Source of the DNA: an uncultured Alistipes sp.
GTDB taxonomy: Bacteria; Bacteroidota; Bacteroidia; Bacteroidales; Rikenellaceae
Direction: 5' to 3'
DNA: 23,123 nucleotides
NCBI GenBank assembly: GCA_947174295.1
Contig: CAMWIG010000011.1
Coordinates: 1 to 23,123 of the forward strand
Shown: positions 1 through 8,765 of the stretch, one piece after another
How positions within the stretch are numbered: the stretch's first letter is position 1
Layout of the letters: each line of letters opens with the position of its first letter
Program-made: the position numbers and the translations under genes
Notes under the pieces: generated by a model
Told to the model about the DNA's origin: nothing
What the model saw: the letters and a program-made list of their open reading frames with translations, nothing else
Database searches by the model: none

Positions 1-50
1 ATATTTTTATAAGAGACAGCATAAACATAATCAAAAAAAAAACAGAAATC

Positions 51-176
51 ATGAAACGAAAAAACTATGAACGACCCGAGGTCGACATCTTTCTGTCGAC
101 AGTCGAGCAGGGATTCGCTCTCTCGCAGGTGGAGAGCATCGAAGGAGACACCGACGACGATATTATCTGGGATTAA
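51..176 (+). CDS. Small charged peptide preceding a surface lipoprotein
   Basis: A 41-residue ORF starts with ATG at 51 and ends in TAA at 174-176. The peptide begins MKRKNYERPEVDIFLSTVEQ and ends with a strongly acidic tail (EGDTDDDIIWD). It has no signal peptide and no transmembrane segment. It lies 27 bases upstream of the large lipoprotein gene on the same strand, so the two are probably co-transcribed. Short ORFs that start Lys-rich, followed by an 'Y-x-x-P-x-V/A-x-V/I' phrase, are familiar to me next to surface-protein genes in Bacteroidales, but I know of no assigned function. The ORF is short enough that chance cannot be excluded. In its favour are the codon usage, which matches its neighbours, and the A-rich sequence before the ATG, which is typical of Bacteroidetes translation starts. 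Confidence 0.6.
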   Translation: MKRKNYERPEVDIFLSTVEQGFALSQVESIEGDTDDDIIWD

Positions 177-203
177 AGAGTAACGGAAACAATCGAAAAA
201 AAC

Positions 204-3200
204 ATGAAAAAGCATTCAATCTTATTTTTGGCAGCCCTTGCCGTCGCATCGTGCAGCAAGGATTTGCCCGAGGAGGCGACTCCCGGCTTCGGCAACGGAG
301 CCACGCTGACGCTCCGCGCCATGAACGACGAGACCCGAACCGTGACCGAGGACGGTCTGAGATTCGAGATAGTCGAGAACGAGGAGCGAATCGGCGTCTA
401 CATCCAGAGCATGGGCTACACCGAGGAGAACGTGCTCTTCACGGCCGGAGCAAAGGACGAGCAGACGGGATGGATATCGTTCGACCAGAGCGAGCCTTCG
501 GTGCTCAAACTCCAAAACGGCACCCGCGTGCTGGCCTACGCGCCGTACTTCCCCAACACCGGAACGATTACCGGGACGGGCGAGGCTGTCGAAACCGACG
601 CCACCCGAGCCGAGTGGAACGGCATACGCACTCTGACGCTTGCCGACATACAGACGCAGAGCGCCCCGTCGAGCGTGGGACATCTGCCCGACCACTACGC
701 CATGGTCGCCACGCCGACCGAGGCCACGAGCGAGGACGGCGTAAACTTCCATGCCGACCTGCGTTTCTCGGGTGTCTTCGCGGTGATACGCATCGTCGTG
801 GCCAACCCTGCGGATGCGGCGGCCGACGCGACGGTCTCGAAAGTGGTCTTCTCAGCCGAGAACGCGGCTCTCACGGGCAGCTTCCGCGTAAACCTCACCG
901 ACGAGAACCCCTCGATAGCCAATGACGAGTACCGCCCCGAAGCTGTCGACGGCAAGAGCTACGGCCATGTTACCGTCGCACTCGACACGCCCGTCACGCT
1001 GAAAGCGGGCGAGCAGGCGGAACTCTTCGCCGTGGTGAACGCCGCAGCGGTCACCGCACCGAAGGCAGAGGTATATGCTACGGTCGACGGCCGGGACGTG
1101 GTCTTCACCAAGGAGTTCGCCAGCTCCTACGACATCACGCGCCGCAAGCGCACGTCGTTCGGCGTCAAGTTGGAGAATCCCGCCGAGTACGACTACGCGC
1201 AGGAGGTTGCCGACGCTCTCGTCGCGGGCGGCACTGTCGTAATCGAGCAGGACGTCGACCTGACGGAGAAAGGCACAATCAACATCCCCGCAGGTGTGAC
1301 GGTCGAACTGCGCATTCCCGAGAACATCACCGTAACATGCGGCTACAACCAGATTGTAAACAACGGTACGATGACCCTCACCGGAGAAGGCACGCTCTCC
1401 GACAACGGGAACGACACGCAGACAGCGATGTATACGGGTGTAATCACGAACCGCGGCACGATGACGATAGAGAATGTCGATATCGTGACTACCGACGTGC
1501 GCCGACGCATCGCGATTCTGAACGACGGAGGCGACATAACAATCAACAACTGCAATATAGATGCGGCGGCCTTTGCATTCGAAAACAAGGGTACGGCCAC
1601 TATAAACGGCGGAACATTCCGTTCGTCGTCCGACAATACGAAGAAAGACGAAAACAATAACCCGATGTACTGCTACTGCGTGCGAACGAACGGCGACGGC
1701 GCGAAGATGACAATCAACGACGCGACGATAATCGGCGTACAGGGCGCACTGGCCACGACATACGGAGCCTATCTCGAAATCAACGGCGGACGTTTCACGA
1801 CATACGGAGCCGCTGACGGCGGCGGCCGCAACTACCATGCGCTGTATATCGCACAAAATGCCGAGGTAACCGTCAACGGCGGCTACTTCTATTCGGAGGG
1901 CAACGTCGCATGCGTAATCAACGGCAACGAGGATATCCCGGGCGGCGCATTCGGTACGGCATACCTCAAAGGCGGCTACTACGAGGATTTAGGACACAAC
2001 AATGTGACAGGAACGACACTCAACCCCGCCGAGGGCTACAAGTGGGAGAAGCTCGCCGAGCCCGTGACCTTCACCGATGAGAGCAACGGCAAGACCTGCA
2101 CCTACAACTACCGCATAGTGGAGAAGACGCCGTGGGCCGGTGAAATCGCGGAGCCCGCATACGACGAGGCGACGAAGACATACACCGTCACCGAAGCCGC
2201 CGAACTGGCATGGGTGGCCAGCAAGGTGAACGCTGGCGACGACTTCGCAGGAAAGACCGTCGTGCTGGCAGCCGACATCGACCTTAACGGCACGGAGTGG
2301 ACTCCTATCGGAGCCAGCGCAACGGACGGCACGAACAAATATCCCTTCGCCGGAACATTCGACGGCGCAGGATACACCGTATCCAACCTCAAAGTGACCC
2401 GCCCCGACAGCTCCAACGCCGGTCTGTTCGGCAGCTCGACGAAAGCATTGAAGAACGTCACAATCAACAACGCTTCGGTGACGGGCAAGAAGCTGGTCGG
2501 CGCACTCGTCGGTCAGGGCTACACAGGAACCATCGAGAACTGCCACGTGCAGGGAACCGTCCGCATAGAAGGAAACTATCAGGTCGGCGGTCTGTCGGGC
2601 TCGGGTTACGCACGGATAACGGGCTGCTCCGTTAAGGGCGACGCCGGAAGCTGCGTGAAGGGCACGTTCCTCGAAGCAGACCTCGAAGGCGACGCCGTGG
2701 GCGGTATCGTCGGTTACAGCGCCGAGCACGAGGGCGACAGCTACACGACAGTTCCCGCAATCAGCTCGTGCGAGGTGGAAATCGACGTTGCGGGCAGCCG
2801 CAAGGTGGGCGGCATAGCCGGTCAGGTGGGCGAGAACTCCAACATCGAGGGCTGCTCCTACAAAGGCTCCGTCGCAACCAACGCGCCGGAGAGCTACATC
2901 GCCGACAATCCGGGCAAAATCATGGTGGGCGGAATCTACGGCGAGCTCACGGGCCCGATATACCGCGTCTACGTGAAGAACTCCGTCGTGAAGAGCGGCA
3001 CCGTCGTCACCGGCTGCGATGCCAAGACCACGGGACTCATCCGCGGCGGCTGCTCGCGCTCTTCGTCGCCCGTCTTCACCGAGGAGGGCAACACCGTCGA
3101 AGCTAACGTGACGCTGAATGTTCCCATGCCCGAAGGTATCGAGCAGGTCGGCGCAACCGAGTACAAGGTGACCGGCGCGACGGGACTCGCCAACTTCGCC

Positions 3201-4475
3201 AAGATGGTCAACGACGGCGACGACTTCGCCGGAAAGACCGTCGTGCTTGCCGCCGACATCGACCTGAGCGGCGCGGAGTGGACTCCGATTGCGAACTGTT
3301 CGCGCAAGGATGCCTCCGCCGGCTTCAAGGGCGTCTTCGACGGAAACGGCAAGACTATATCCAACATCAATTACAGCAACAGCACCGACGACTACTCGGC
3401 CGGTCTGTTCGGCGTCATCAACGGCGGTACGGTCAGAAACCTGACCGTCGAGGGCGGAGAAATCGGTTCGCTCGACTCGGCCGGCGCCATTTGCGGCGTG
3501 ATGCTCGGCGAGAGCGTAATCGAGAACTGCCACAACAAGGGCGTAAATGTCAGCGCCGACAGTGCGGCGGGCGGTATAGCAGGCCGCGCATACGGTTCGA
3601 ACAACACAATCAGGGGCTGCACCAACAGCGGAGCAGTCAGCGGTCCTGCAAAAGTCGCCGGCATAGTCGGCATCGCAAGCGCCGCGGGGTCGACCACGAC
3701 CGTATCGGACTGCACGAACGAAGGCACAATATCCGGCAAGGCGGCGGGCGGCGCATCAGGCATCGTAGGATACATAGGCTCCTACACCGAAATCACCGGC
3801 TGCCACAACAATGCGGCCGTCGGCGAGAGCGGCACCGTCTATGCAGGCGGAATCGTAGGATACAAGCAGAGCGCCGACGTGTGCAAAATCAGTTCCTGCA
3901 CCAACACTGCGGCCGTTACCGGCAACACGGCAGGCGGCATCTACGGAGCGTCGGGCAACAACAACCAGCCCGTCTACCTGACCGGCTGCACCAACAGCGG
4001 CACGATTACCGGCAAGACTCACGCAGCAGGCATAGCAGCCGACATGTACGCCGGTTCGATATCCGAATGCTCCAACACGGGTGCCGTGGCGGCCGAGCAG
4101 ATAGCCGGAGGTGTTGCGGCGAGCATGCACACGGCAGAGATGCACAACTGCTCCGGCGGCACCGAGTCCGTCACGGCAACATACGCAGGCCGTCTGATAG
4201 GCGAAGTGGCGACCGGCACGACAACGGCCACTTTGGCAATCGACGACTCCAACGGCGACGACTACGCCTCGCTGCCGACCGTAGGCGCTACCTCAGTCGG
4301 CACCTCGGTTTCGATTCTGACCGTAACGGCAGGCACGCTGCGCGGTGAGCTCACCAACCAGTCGGCAAGCAACTCCGTTATTATCATCGCCGAGGGCGCC
4401 GCATGGGAGCAGTACCCGGGCGAAACGGGAAGATGGCTCAAAGGCGGCAATGCTACGTCGTGGACCAAGCAATAA
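204..4475 (+). CDS. Large surface lipoprotein: fimbrillin-like, beta-helix, GLUG repeats
   Basis: A 1423-residue protein. Residues 1-16 are a lipoprotein signal peptide with lipobox VAS-C, so Cys17 would be lipidated. The following SKDLPEE resembles the Lys/acidic export signal that sends Bacteroidetes lipoproteins to the cell surface. Residues ~30-325 look like a fimbrillin (Mfa-like) domain. Residues ~330-620 repeat short 'x-INGGxF' and 'MTIxNxxI' strands typical of a right-handed beta-helix. Two copies of an 'AxxLAxxAxxVNxGDDFAGKTVVLAADIDL' module follow, near residues 658 and 985. Each leads into GLUG-type repeats (GGIVGY, GGIAG, then xxGCxNxG): about five in the first array and about nine in the second. 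Such proteins are usually adhesins or glycan/host-binding surface proteins; the ligand is unknown. There is no type IX secretion C-terminal domain and no LPxTG signal. The start gives an ideal signal peptide. A strong terminator follows at 4502. Confidence 0.9.
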   Translation: MKKHSILFLAALAVASCSKDLPEEATPGFGNGATLTLRAMNDETRTVTEDGLRFEIVENEERIGVYIQSMGYTEENVLFTAGAKDEQTGWISFDQSEPSVLKLQNGTRVLAYAPYFPNTGTITGTGEAVETDATRAEWNGIRTLTLADIQTQSAPSSVGHLPDHYAMVATPTEATSEDGVNFHADLRFSGVFAVIRIVVANPADAAADATVSKVVFSAENAALTGSFRVNLTDENPSIANDEYRPEAVDGKSYGHVTVALDTPVTLKAGEQAELFAVVNAAAVTAPKAEVYATVDGRDVVFTKEFASSYDITRRKRTSFGVKLENPAEYDYAQEVADALVAGGTVVIEQDVDLTEKGTINIPAGVTVELRIPENITVTCGYNQIVNNGTMTLTGEGTLSDNGNDTQTAMYTGVITNRGTMTIENVDIVTTDVRRRIAILNDGGDITINNCNIDAAAFAFENKGTATINGGTFRSSSDNTKKDENNNPMYCYCVRTNGDGAKMTINDATIIGVQGALATTYGAYLEINGGRFTTYGAADGGGRNYHALYIAQNAEVTVNGGYFYSEGNVACVINGNEDIPGGAFGTAYLKGGYYEDLGHNNVTGTTLNPAEGYKWEKLAEPVTFTDESNGKTCTYNYRIVEKTPWAGEIAEPAYDEATKTYTVTEAAELAWVASKVNAGDDFAGKTVVLAADIDLNGTEWTPIGASATDGTNKYPFAGTFDGAGYTVSNLKVTRPDSSNAGLFGSSTKALKNVTINNASVTGKKLVGALVGQGYTGTIENCHVQGTVRIEGNYQVGGLSGSGYARITGCSVKGDAGSCVKGTFLEADLEGDAVGGIVGYSAEHEGDSYTTVPAISSCEVEIDVAGSRKVGGIAGQVGENSNIEGCSYKGSVATNAPESYIADNPGKIMVGGIYGELTGPIYRVYVKNSVVKSGTVVTGCDAKTTGLIRGGCSRSSSPVFTEEGNTVEANVTLNVPMPEGIEQVGATEYKVTGATGLANFAKMVNDGDDFAGKTVVLAADIDLSGAEWTPIANCSRKDASAGFKGVFDGNGKTISNINYSNSTDDYSAGLFGVINGGTVRNLTVEGGEIGSLDSAGAICGVMLGESVIENCHNKGVNVSADSAAGGIAGRAYGSNNTIRGCTNSGAVSGPAKVAGIVGIASAAGSTTTVSDCTNEGTISGKAAGGASGIVGYIGSYTEITGCHNNAAVGESGTVYAGGIVGYKQSADVCKISSCTNTAAVTGNTAGGIYGASGNNNQPVYLTGCTNSGTITGKTHAAGIAADMYAGSISECSNTGAVAAEQIAGGVAASMHTAEMHNCSGGTESVTATYAGRLIGEVATGTTTATLAIDDSNGDDYASLPTVGATSVGTSVSILTVTAGTLRGELTNQSASNSVIIIAEGAAWEQYPGETGRWLKGGNATSWTKQ
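2235..2305 (+). repeat. GLUG module leader, copy 1
   Basis: This 71-base stretch encodes GDDFAGKTVVLAADIDLNG and matches 3216-3286 with only a few, mostly synonymous, differences. The copies are exactly 981 bases (327 codons) apart, consistent with an in-frame internal duplication within the lipoprotein gene. Confidence 0.85.
3216..3286 (+). repeat. GLUG module leader, copy 2
   Basis: Second copy of the segment at 2235-2305, encoding GDDFAGKTVVLAADIDLSG. Nucleotide identity is high here but falls away quickly in the GLUG arrays on either side. This points to an older module duplication in which this linker stayed conserved or was homogenised. Confidence 0.85.
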
Positions 4476-4501
4476 CGCACGGCCCGACCGCAATACGAAA
4501 C

Positions 4502-4541
4502 AAAACCGGGTTCGCCTTCGAGGCGAACCCGGTTTTGTTTT
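4502..4541. terminator. Bidirectional intrinsic terminator
   Basis: A perfect 16-bp stem (4502-4517 with 4521-4536) has a TCG loop and a T-rich tail on the plus strand. The stem begins with AAAA, so the minus strand also reads into a run of T. It sits between the lipoprotein stop (4475) and the end of the minus-strand Hdr operon (4555), so it probably serves both converging transcripts. Confidence 0.9.
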
Positions 4542-4554
4542 ATCGGTCAATGCT

Positions 4555-6339
4555 TCACAGCCTCTCGGCGACTACCTCCGACAAGTCCTTGACCGGCGCA
4601 GAGGCGGCGCACGACACGGCCTTCTTGCAGAGCGGGCAGGCGGTGACGACGGTCGAGGCGCCCGTGGCGTCGAGCTCGGCAGCGAGGCCCTCGGCGATGC
4701 GCAGCTGCTGCGCGTCGGAGATGACGGTATTGGCCAGCGACGAGCCGCAGCAGAGCGAGTTCTCGCGCGTGGAGTGCGGCTCGACCAGAACGCCCAGCGA
4801 CTCGATGACCTCGCGCGGCTCGTCGTAGATGCCCGCTCCGCGGCCCAGCTCGCACGGATCGTGGTAGGTGAACTTCTCCTCGCCGCGGCCCACCTTGATG
4901 CGGCCCGAACGAATCAGACGCATGATGTATTCCGAGTGGTGGATGACCTCGATGCCCGGCAGGTCGTACTCCTCGCGGAACGTGCGCAGGCATATCGGGC
5001 AGGAGGTGACGATGGTCGCGATGCCGTGCTTGCGGAACAGCCCGGCATTGTAGTCCATCATACGGCGGGCCGAGTCGGTCTCGCCCGATAGTTTCAGCGG
5101 TCGTCCGCAGCACACGCCACCGCTGCGGTCGGCCCACCACACCTGCTCGCCCGCAGCGGCGAAGATGCGCTCCATGGCCGTGAGCGTGCGTGGCGTGAGC
5201 ATGGTCATGCAGCCGGCGAAGTACCCTACCCTGCCCTCGCCCGACGAGCGGTCGACGCCGGCGAAGTAGTCGTAGCGCCGTTCGTCGGGGATGTTGCGCA
5301 TCGTGTCGCGCGAGTTGCGGCGCAGAGTATTGAGGTCGATGCCCACGGGGCACTTGGCCTCGCAGCGGCCGCACATCAGGCAGTTGTTGGCCACCTTCAT
5401 TTCGAGCATCTTGTAGCGGCGGTCGCGCAGGAAATAGACCGACTGCACGTCGTCGATGCCCAGCACGCTCTGCAACTGGCAGGGGTCGATGCAGATTCCG
5501 CAGCGCGAGCAGGCATCGGTCCGAAAGCGGTCGCCCGACGACTCCTTGTCGCCGGCACGAACGCCGTAGCGGCGCAGGAAGATGAGCGGCACCTCGGTGA
5601 AGATGTGCATGTAGCGCGAGAACGGCAGCGCGGCGAAGAATACGCCCAGCGACAGCGAGTAGACCCACCACACGGGCTCGAACAGCCGCGCGAGCAGCAG
5701 CGGCGAGAGGTACTCCTCCATCACCCCGCCGAGACCGCCAGTGAGGAAGCCTCCGCCGCCGTACAGCGCCGCGGTGATGCTCTCGGCCACCAGACGCGTC
5801 GGGAAGACGAACCACAGCGCCGACAGGGCCACGCGGTCGCCCGGGACGTGTTTCGTGGTGCGGCGCATGCCCATCATGCGCGAGCAGAAGCGTTTGCCCC
5901 ACGCGAGGGCAACGCCCGACAGCACGACCAAAAGCAGGAAATCCATCGCCTGGTCGAACACAGCGAGGTGCGGCAGCGACTCCGTGGCGGCGAAGTACTT
6001 GTAGAAGACATGGCCCTGCAAGGGCACGTAACGCAGGCCGAGGCAGGCGACGGTCTCGACCCACCCGACGGCGATTAGAAGAAACCAGCCGAAAGCGAGA
6101 CTGGCGTGCATGTATCCCAGCACGGGGTTGATGCGGAATATGCGGCGGTGGAGCAGCGACTCGCTGACGACCTCCCACACGGCGGCGAGGGTCTTGCGGG
6201 TCGGAAGGCCGCGCAGAACGGCCATCTTGTCGGCGCGCGGCATGCCGCAGAACCACGTGCTCCACTTCACCAGAAGCAGCGCGAACATCACGACGGCGCC
6301 GGCCATGAACGGCAGACAGAACGGTGCGAAAAATGACAT
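4555..6339 (-). CDS. HdrE-HdrD fusion: membrane cytochrome plus CCG Fe-S subunit
   Basis: A 594-residue protein. The first ~260 residues are hydrophobic with several membrane spans, resembling the b-type cytochrome part (HdrE/DsrM/nitrate-reductase gamma type). Two [4Fe-4S] ferredoxin motifs follow: C277-C280-C283-C287 and C320-C323-C326-C330. Two complete cysteine-rich CCG motifs come next: C377, C410-C411, C447-x2-C450, and C496, C530-C531, C568-x2-C571. This is the HdrD/GlpC/DsrK arrangement, fused here to its membrane partner. The family moves electrons between a quinone pool and a cytosolic thiol, disulfide or other redox carrier; the substrate here is unknown. It is the last gene of a five-gene operon, with its ATG one base after the stop of the preceding ferredoxin gene. 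It presumably anchors the complex to the inner membrane. Confidence 0.88.
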   Translation of the reverse strand: MSFFAPFCLPFMAGAVVMFALLLVKWSTWFCGMPRADKMAVLRGLPTRKTLAAVWEVVSESLLHRRIFRINPVLGYMHASLAFGWFLLIAVGWVETVACLGLRYVPLQGHVFYKYFAATESLPHLAVFDQAMDFLLLVVLSGVALAWGKRFCSRMMGMRRTTKHVPGDRVALSALWFVFPTRLVAESITAALYGGGGFLTGGLGGVMEEYLSPLLLARLFEPVWWVYSLSLGVFFAALPFSRYMHIFTEVPLIFLRRYGVRAGDKESSGDRFRTDACSRCGICIDPCQLQSVLGIDDVQSVYFLRDRRYKMLEMKVANNCLMCGRCEAKCPVGIDLNTLRRNSRDTMRNIPDERRYDYFAGVDRSSGEGRVGYFAGCMTMLTPRTLTAMERIFAAAGEQVWWADRSGGVCCGRPLKLSGETDSARRMMDYNAGLFRKHGIATIVTSCPICLRTFREEYDLPGIEVIHHSEYIMRLIRSGRIKVGRGEEKFTYHDPCELGRGAGIYDEPREVIESLGVLVEPHSTRENSLCCGSSLANTVISDAQQLRIAEGLAAELDATGASTVVTACPLCKKAVSCAASAPVKDLSEVVAERL

Positions 6340-6340
6340 G

Positions 6341-6676
6341 TCAGAAATCTCCCAATTTACGTTTGATTAGCATTACCACGCCGCGCGTGTTGATACCGCG
6401 CGGACATACGAGACGGCACTTGCCGCACAGCATGCAGCGGTTCATCAGTTCGTAGGCGCCCTCGTACTCGCCGCGCCGCACGAGCGTGTGCACCTTGCGG
6501 AAGTTGAACTCCGTGAGGTTGCCCGCCGTGCAGACGGCCGTACACGAGCCGCAGCCGATGCAGCTCTGCAACTCGGGCATCTCGTGCAGAATCTCGTCGC
6601 TGCGGCGCAGGTTGTTGCGGTCGATGTCGATGGCGCGCGGCTTGCTGATGCCGTATCCCCAGTTTATCGCGGCCAT
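6341..6676 (-). CDS. HdrC-like two-cluster ferredoxin subunit
   Basis: A 111-residue protein with two [4Fe-4S] motifs: C39-C42-C45-C49 and C81-C84-C87-C91. The second is followed by Pro, as in classical ferredoxins. Size and spacing match HdrC, the small subunit that passes electrons between the HdrA flavoprotein and a CCG-type catalytic subunit. I chose the ATG at 6676 because it lies two bases after the stop of the HdrA-like gene; the longer open frame upstream overlaps that gene completely and is an artefact of high GC. One base separates its stop from the HdrE-HdrD fusion, so it may be the dedicated ferredoxin partner of the membrane subunit, while the other HdrC (8758-9453) pairs with HdrB. 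That division of labour is inference. Confidence 0.87.
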   Translation of the reverse strand: MAAINWGYGISKPRAIDIDRNNLRRSDEILHEMPELQSCIGCGSCTAVCTAGNLTEFNFRKVHTLVRRGEYEGAYELMNRCMLCGKCRLVCPRGINTRGVVMLIKRKLGDF

Positions 6677-6678
6677 GG

Positions 6679-7689
6679 CTATCGGTTTTTGAGATAATCG
6701 GCAACGGCATCGGCCGCTGCGGCCGCTTCGGCGAGTGTCTCGCCCACGTTCTTCGGAGCTGTGACCGTGCCGACGCAGAATATGCCCTCGGCGCCGCTCT
6801 CGACCGAGTGCAGGAACGGATCGGCGGGCTGCACGAAGCCGCTCGGCGCAAGGGTCAGCGACGCCGAGTCGGCCAGACGACGGTTGTCGTCGTTGGCGCG
6901 CATGCCTACCAGAAGTATCAGCATGTCGACGCTCATGCGCAGCGGACGGCCCGTGAGCGTATCCTCGGCCTTTATCTGTATGCGGCCGTCGATGGTCGGC
7001 GCAGCCTCCGAGATGCGGCCGCGCACGAAGTGGACGTTGTGGCGCACCTGGGCCTCGCGGTACATCTCCTCGTAGCCCGAGCCGAACATGCGGATGTCCA
7101 TGTAGAAGTTGAAGACATCGGCCTCGGGGAAGCGCTCTTTGAGCTCCATGGCCTGCTTCACGCCCGTCACGCAGCACACGCGCGAGCAGTGGCGCTGGCA
7201 CACCTTCTCGTCGCGCGAGCCCACGCAGTGCAGAAATGCGATGCGGCGCGGACGGTCGCCGTTCTTCATCGAGAGCGTACCCTCGTTGAGCATGCGCTCC
7301 ACGTCGGCCGAAGTGAGCACGTTGTCGTAGATTCCGTAGCCGTACTCCTCCTTTATGCGCGCATCGAACAGCGTGAAGCCCGTGGCCACGACCACGGCGT
7401 CGCCATCTATGCGCGTGCCGTCGGCCAGAACGGCTCCGCGGCCGTCGAGGCCGACGACTTCGGCGCCGGTGCGCACCTCGATGCCGGCGGCACCGACAGC
7501 CCGGCGAAGCGGGTCGAGCACCTCCGACGCGGGGGTGAAAGTAGGGAAGAGTTTATGCCAGTCGCGGAGCTTGCCGCCCGTGGCGGAGTCCTTTTCGAGT
7601 ATCACGGAGCCTATGCCGGCCGCATGCAGCCGCAAAGCCGTCTGCATGCCGGCAACGCCGCCGCCTATGATTACAACACGTCGTTTCAT
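6679..7689 (-). CDS. Short HdrA-like FAD oxidoreductase
   Basis: A 336-residue flavoprotein. Residues 5-33 form an FAD-binding Rossmann motif (GGGVAG at 9-14, acidic Glu32). The HdrA hallmark is present: C155-VGSRD, then C164, C168 and C172-C173 (HCSRVCC), which binds a [4Fe-4S] cluster beside the flavin. Two further phrases are typical of HdrA: YMDIRMFGSGYEEMY near 196-210 and a C-terminal GTVTAPKNVGETLAEAAAAA. The protein is about half the length of methanogen HdrA. It lacks the N-terminal ferredoxin-like region and the C-terminal [4Fe-4S] inserts used in flavin-based bifurcation, so it is closer to QmoA-type proteins. Its start ATG overlaps the stop of the HdrB-like gene (ATGA), indicating translational coupling. 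Confidence 0.9.
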   Translation of the reverse strand: MKRRVVIIGGGVAGMQTALRLHAAGIGSVILEKDSATGGKLRDWHKLFPTFTPASEVLDPLRRAVGAAGIEVRTGAEVVGLDGRGAVLADGTRIDGDAVVVATGFTLFDARIKEEYGYGIYDNVLTSADVERMLNEGTLSMKNGDRPRRIAFLHCVGSRDEKVCQRHCSRVCCVTGVKQAMELKERFPEADVFNFYMDIRMFGSGYEEMYREAQVRHNVHFVRGRISEAAPTIDGRIQIKAEDTLTGRPLRMSVDMLILLVGMRANDDNRRLADSASLTLAPSGFVQPADPFLHSVESGAEGIFCVGTVTAPKNVGETLAEAAAAADAVADYLKNR

Positions 7690-8765
7690 TGTTTTATATC
7701 GTATATGGCATCGCAGCAGTTGACCACTGCGGTGTCGGGTTGTCCTATGAATTTGCCGTTGCGGCCCAGATACTTGGCCGCGGGGTCGTATGCCACGCCC
7801 ATCTTGTCGAGCAGGGGTTCGACGTCGACCTGGTGCATCTGCATGCCCAGCTCCCACGGGTCGTAGCCCAGCACCAGCCCGGCCATCTCCTCGTAGGTCA
7901 GCACGGGAATGCCGCGCCCGCCCTGTCCGTAGGTCGTGCCCTCCATCTCGGCGATGGCGTACTGCCACTTGTCGAGGAACATCGCGCAACCGGGGCAGTT
8001 GGCCACGATGAAGTCGGGCTTGTAGGGGGCCATGCTCTCCAACTTCTTGTGGGAGTTGGCTATCGAGTAGCCGCGGTTGGCCTGCACCAGATAGTTGCGG
8101 AAGCCGAAACCGCAGCAGTGGCGCCGCTCGGGATAGTCGACGCACTCGCCGCCCCACGACTCTATCATGCCGGCCAGCACGTAGGGAAACTCCGAACCGC
8201 CGATTCCCGACTTGGGGAATATCTTGGCGTAGTGGCATCCTATATGCTCGACGACACGCAGCGGCTCGCCCGTCTCGACGTTCACCAGACGGCGCTGGGC
8301 CAGTTCGGCGATGCGCTCGCGGAAGTGGAAGACGATGTCCGACGTATGGGCGAGGCTCTTCGGCTTGCGGAACTCGCGCCCGGTGGCCTTGAAGAGGTTC
8401 TCGCGCGTGCGCTCCTCGGTCTCGGGAAACTCCTCCCACGTGGAGAGAATCTCGGTGTAGACGCCGAACGAGGTGATGCACGACGAGATGAAATTCTCGT
8501 ACCCGGCATCGTTCATCAGCGAGAACTGCCGCGCCACGACGGTCATGATGGTTTCCAGCGGCACGATGTCCGAATGGTAGCCTATGCCCGTGCACGAGGT
8601 GTGCAGCGGGTCGTCGAGCACGTCGCGGCCCAAATCGTCGTGCAGTATGTTCAAAAATGCGCGTTCGCTGCCCGGGAAGAAGTTCTGACGGATGCAGCTG
8701 CGCGCGTAGTAGTAGCGGTCGTCGGCTATCTCCTTCTGATAGTCGGTCCAATTGCGTCTATTCAT
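7686..8765 (-). CDS. HdrB-like CCG-domain subunit
   Basis: A 359-residue protein counting from the ATG at 8765. The C-terminal CCG motif is intact: C177, C217-C218-G219, C257-x2-C260. The N-terminal motif keeps the same spacing but only half the ligands: C24, S57-C58-T-G, and C96-x2-S99, so two conserved cysteines are serine. In HdrB the two CCG domains hold the noncubane [4Fe-4S] clusters that reduce a disulfide; here one site looks degenerate. The 8765 start overlaps the upstream gene by 8 bases. An ATG at 8792 would add nine residues but overlaps more, so I prefer 8765. The family assignment is firm; the substrate is unknown, since CoB/CoM thiols are not expected in this organism. Confidence 0.85.
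   Translation of the reverse strand: MNRRNWTDYQKEIADDRYYYARSCIRQNFFPGSERAFLNILHDDLGRDVLDDPLHTSCTGIGYHSDIVPLETIMTVVARQFSLMNDAGYENFISSCITSFGVYTEILSTWEEFPETEERTRENLFKATGREFRKPKSLAHTSDIVFHFRERIAELAQRRLVNVETGEPLRVVEHIGCHYAKIFPKSGIGGSEFPYVLAGMIESWGGECVDYPERRHCCGFGFRNYLVQANRGYSIANSHKKLESMAPYKPDFIVANCPGCAMFLDKWQYAIAEMEGTTYGQGGRGIPVLTYEEMAGLVLGYDPWELGMQMHQVDVEPLLDKMGVAYDPAAKYLGRNGKFIGQPDTAVVNCCDAIYDIKQ

Noticed and set aside
1..50. Promoter for the 41-residue ORF and lipoprotein
   Set aside because: The sequence is AT-rich and suitable as a leader, but no TAnnTTTG element is present; the promoter probably lies outside the window.
852..1856. 334-codon minus-strand frame opposite the lipoprotein gene
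   Set aside because: It lies wholly within a well-supported plus-strand gene with signal peptide and repeats; high GC and codon bias keep the antisense frame open.
1989..3533. 514-codon minus-strand frame opposite the GLUG region
   Set aside because: Periodic antisense of the GLUG repeats makes a repetitive Ala/Val/Asp-rich frame with no recognisable domain.
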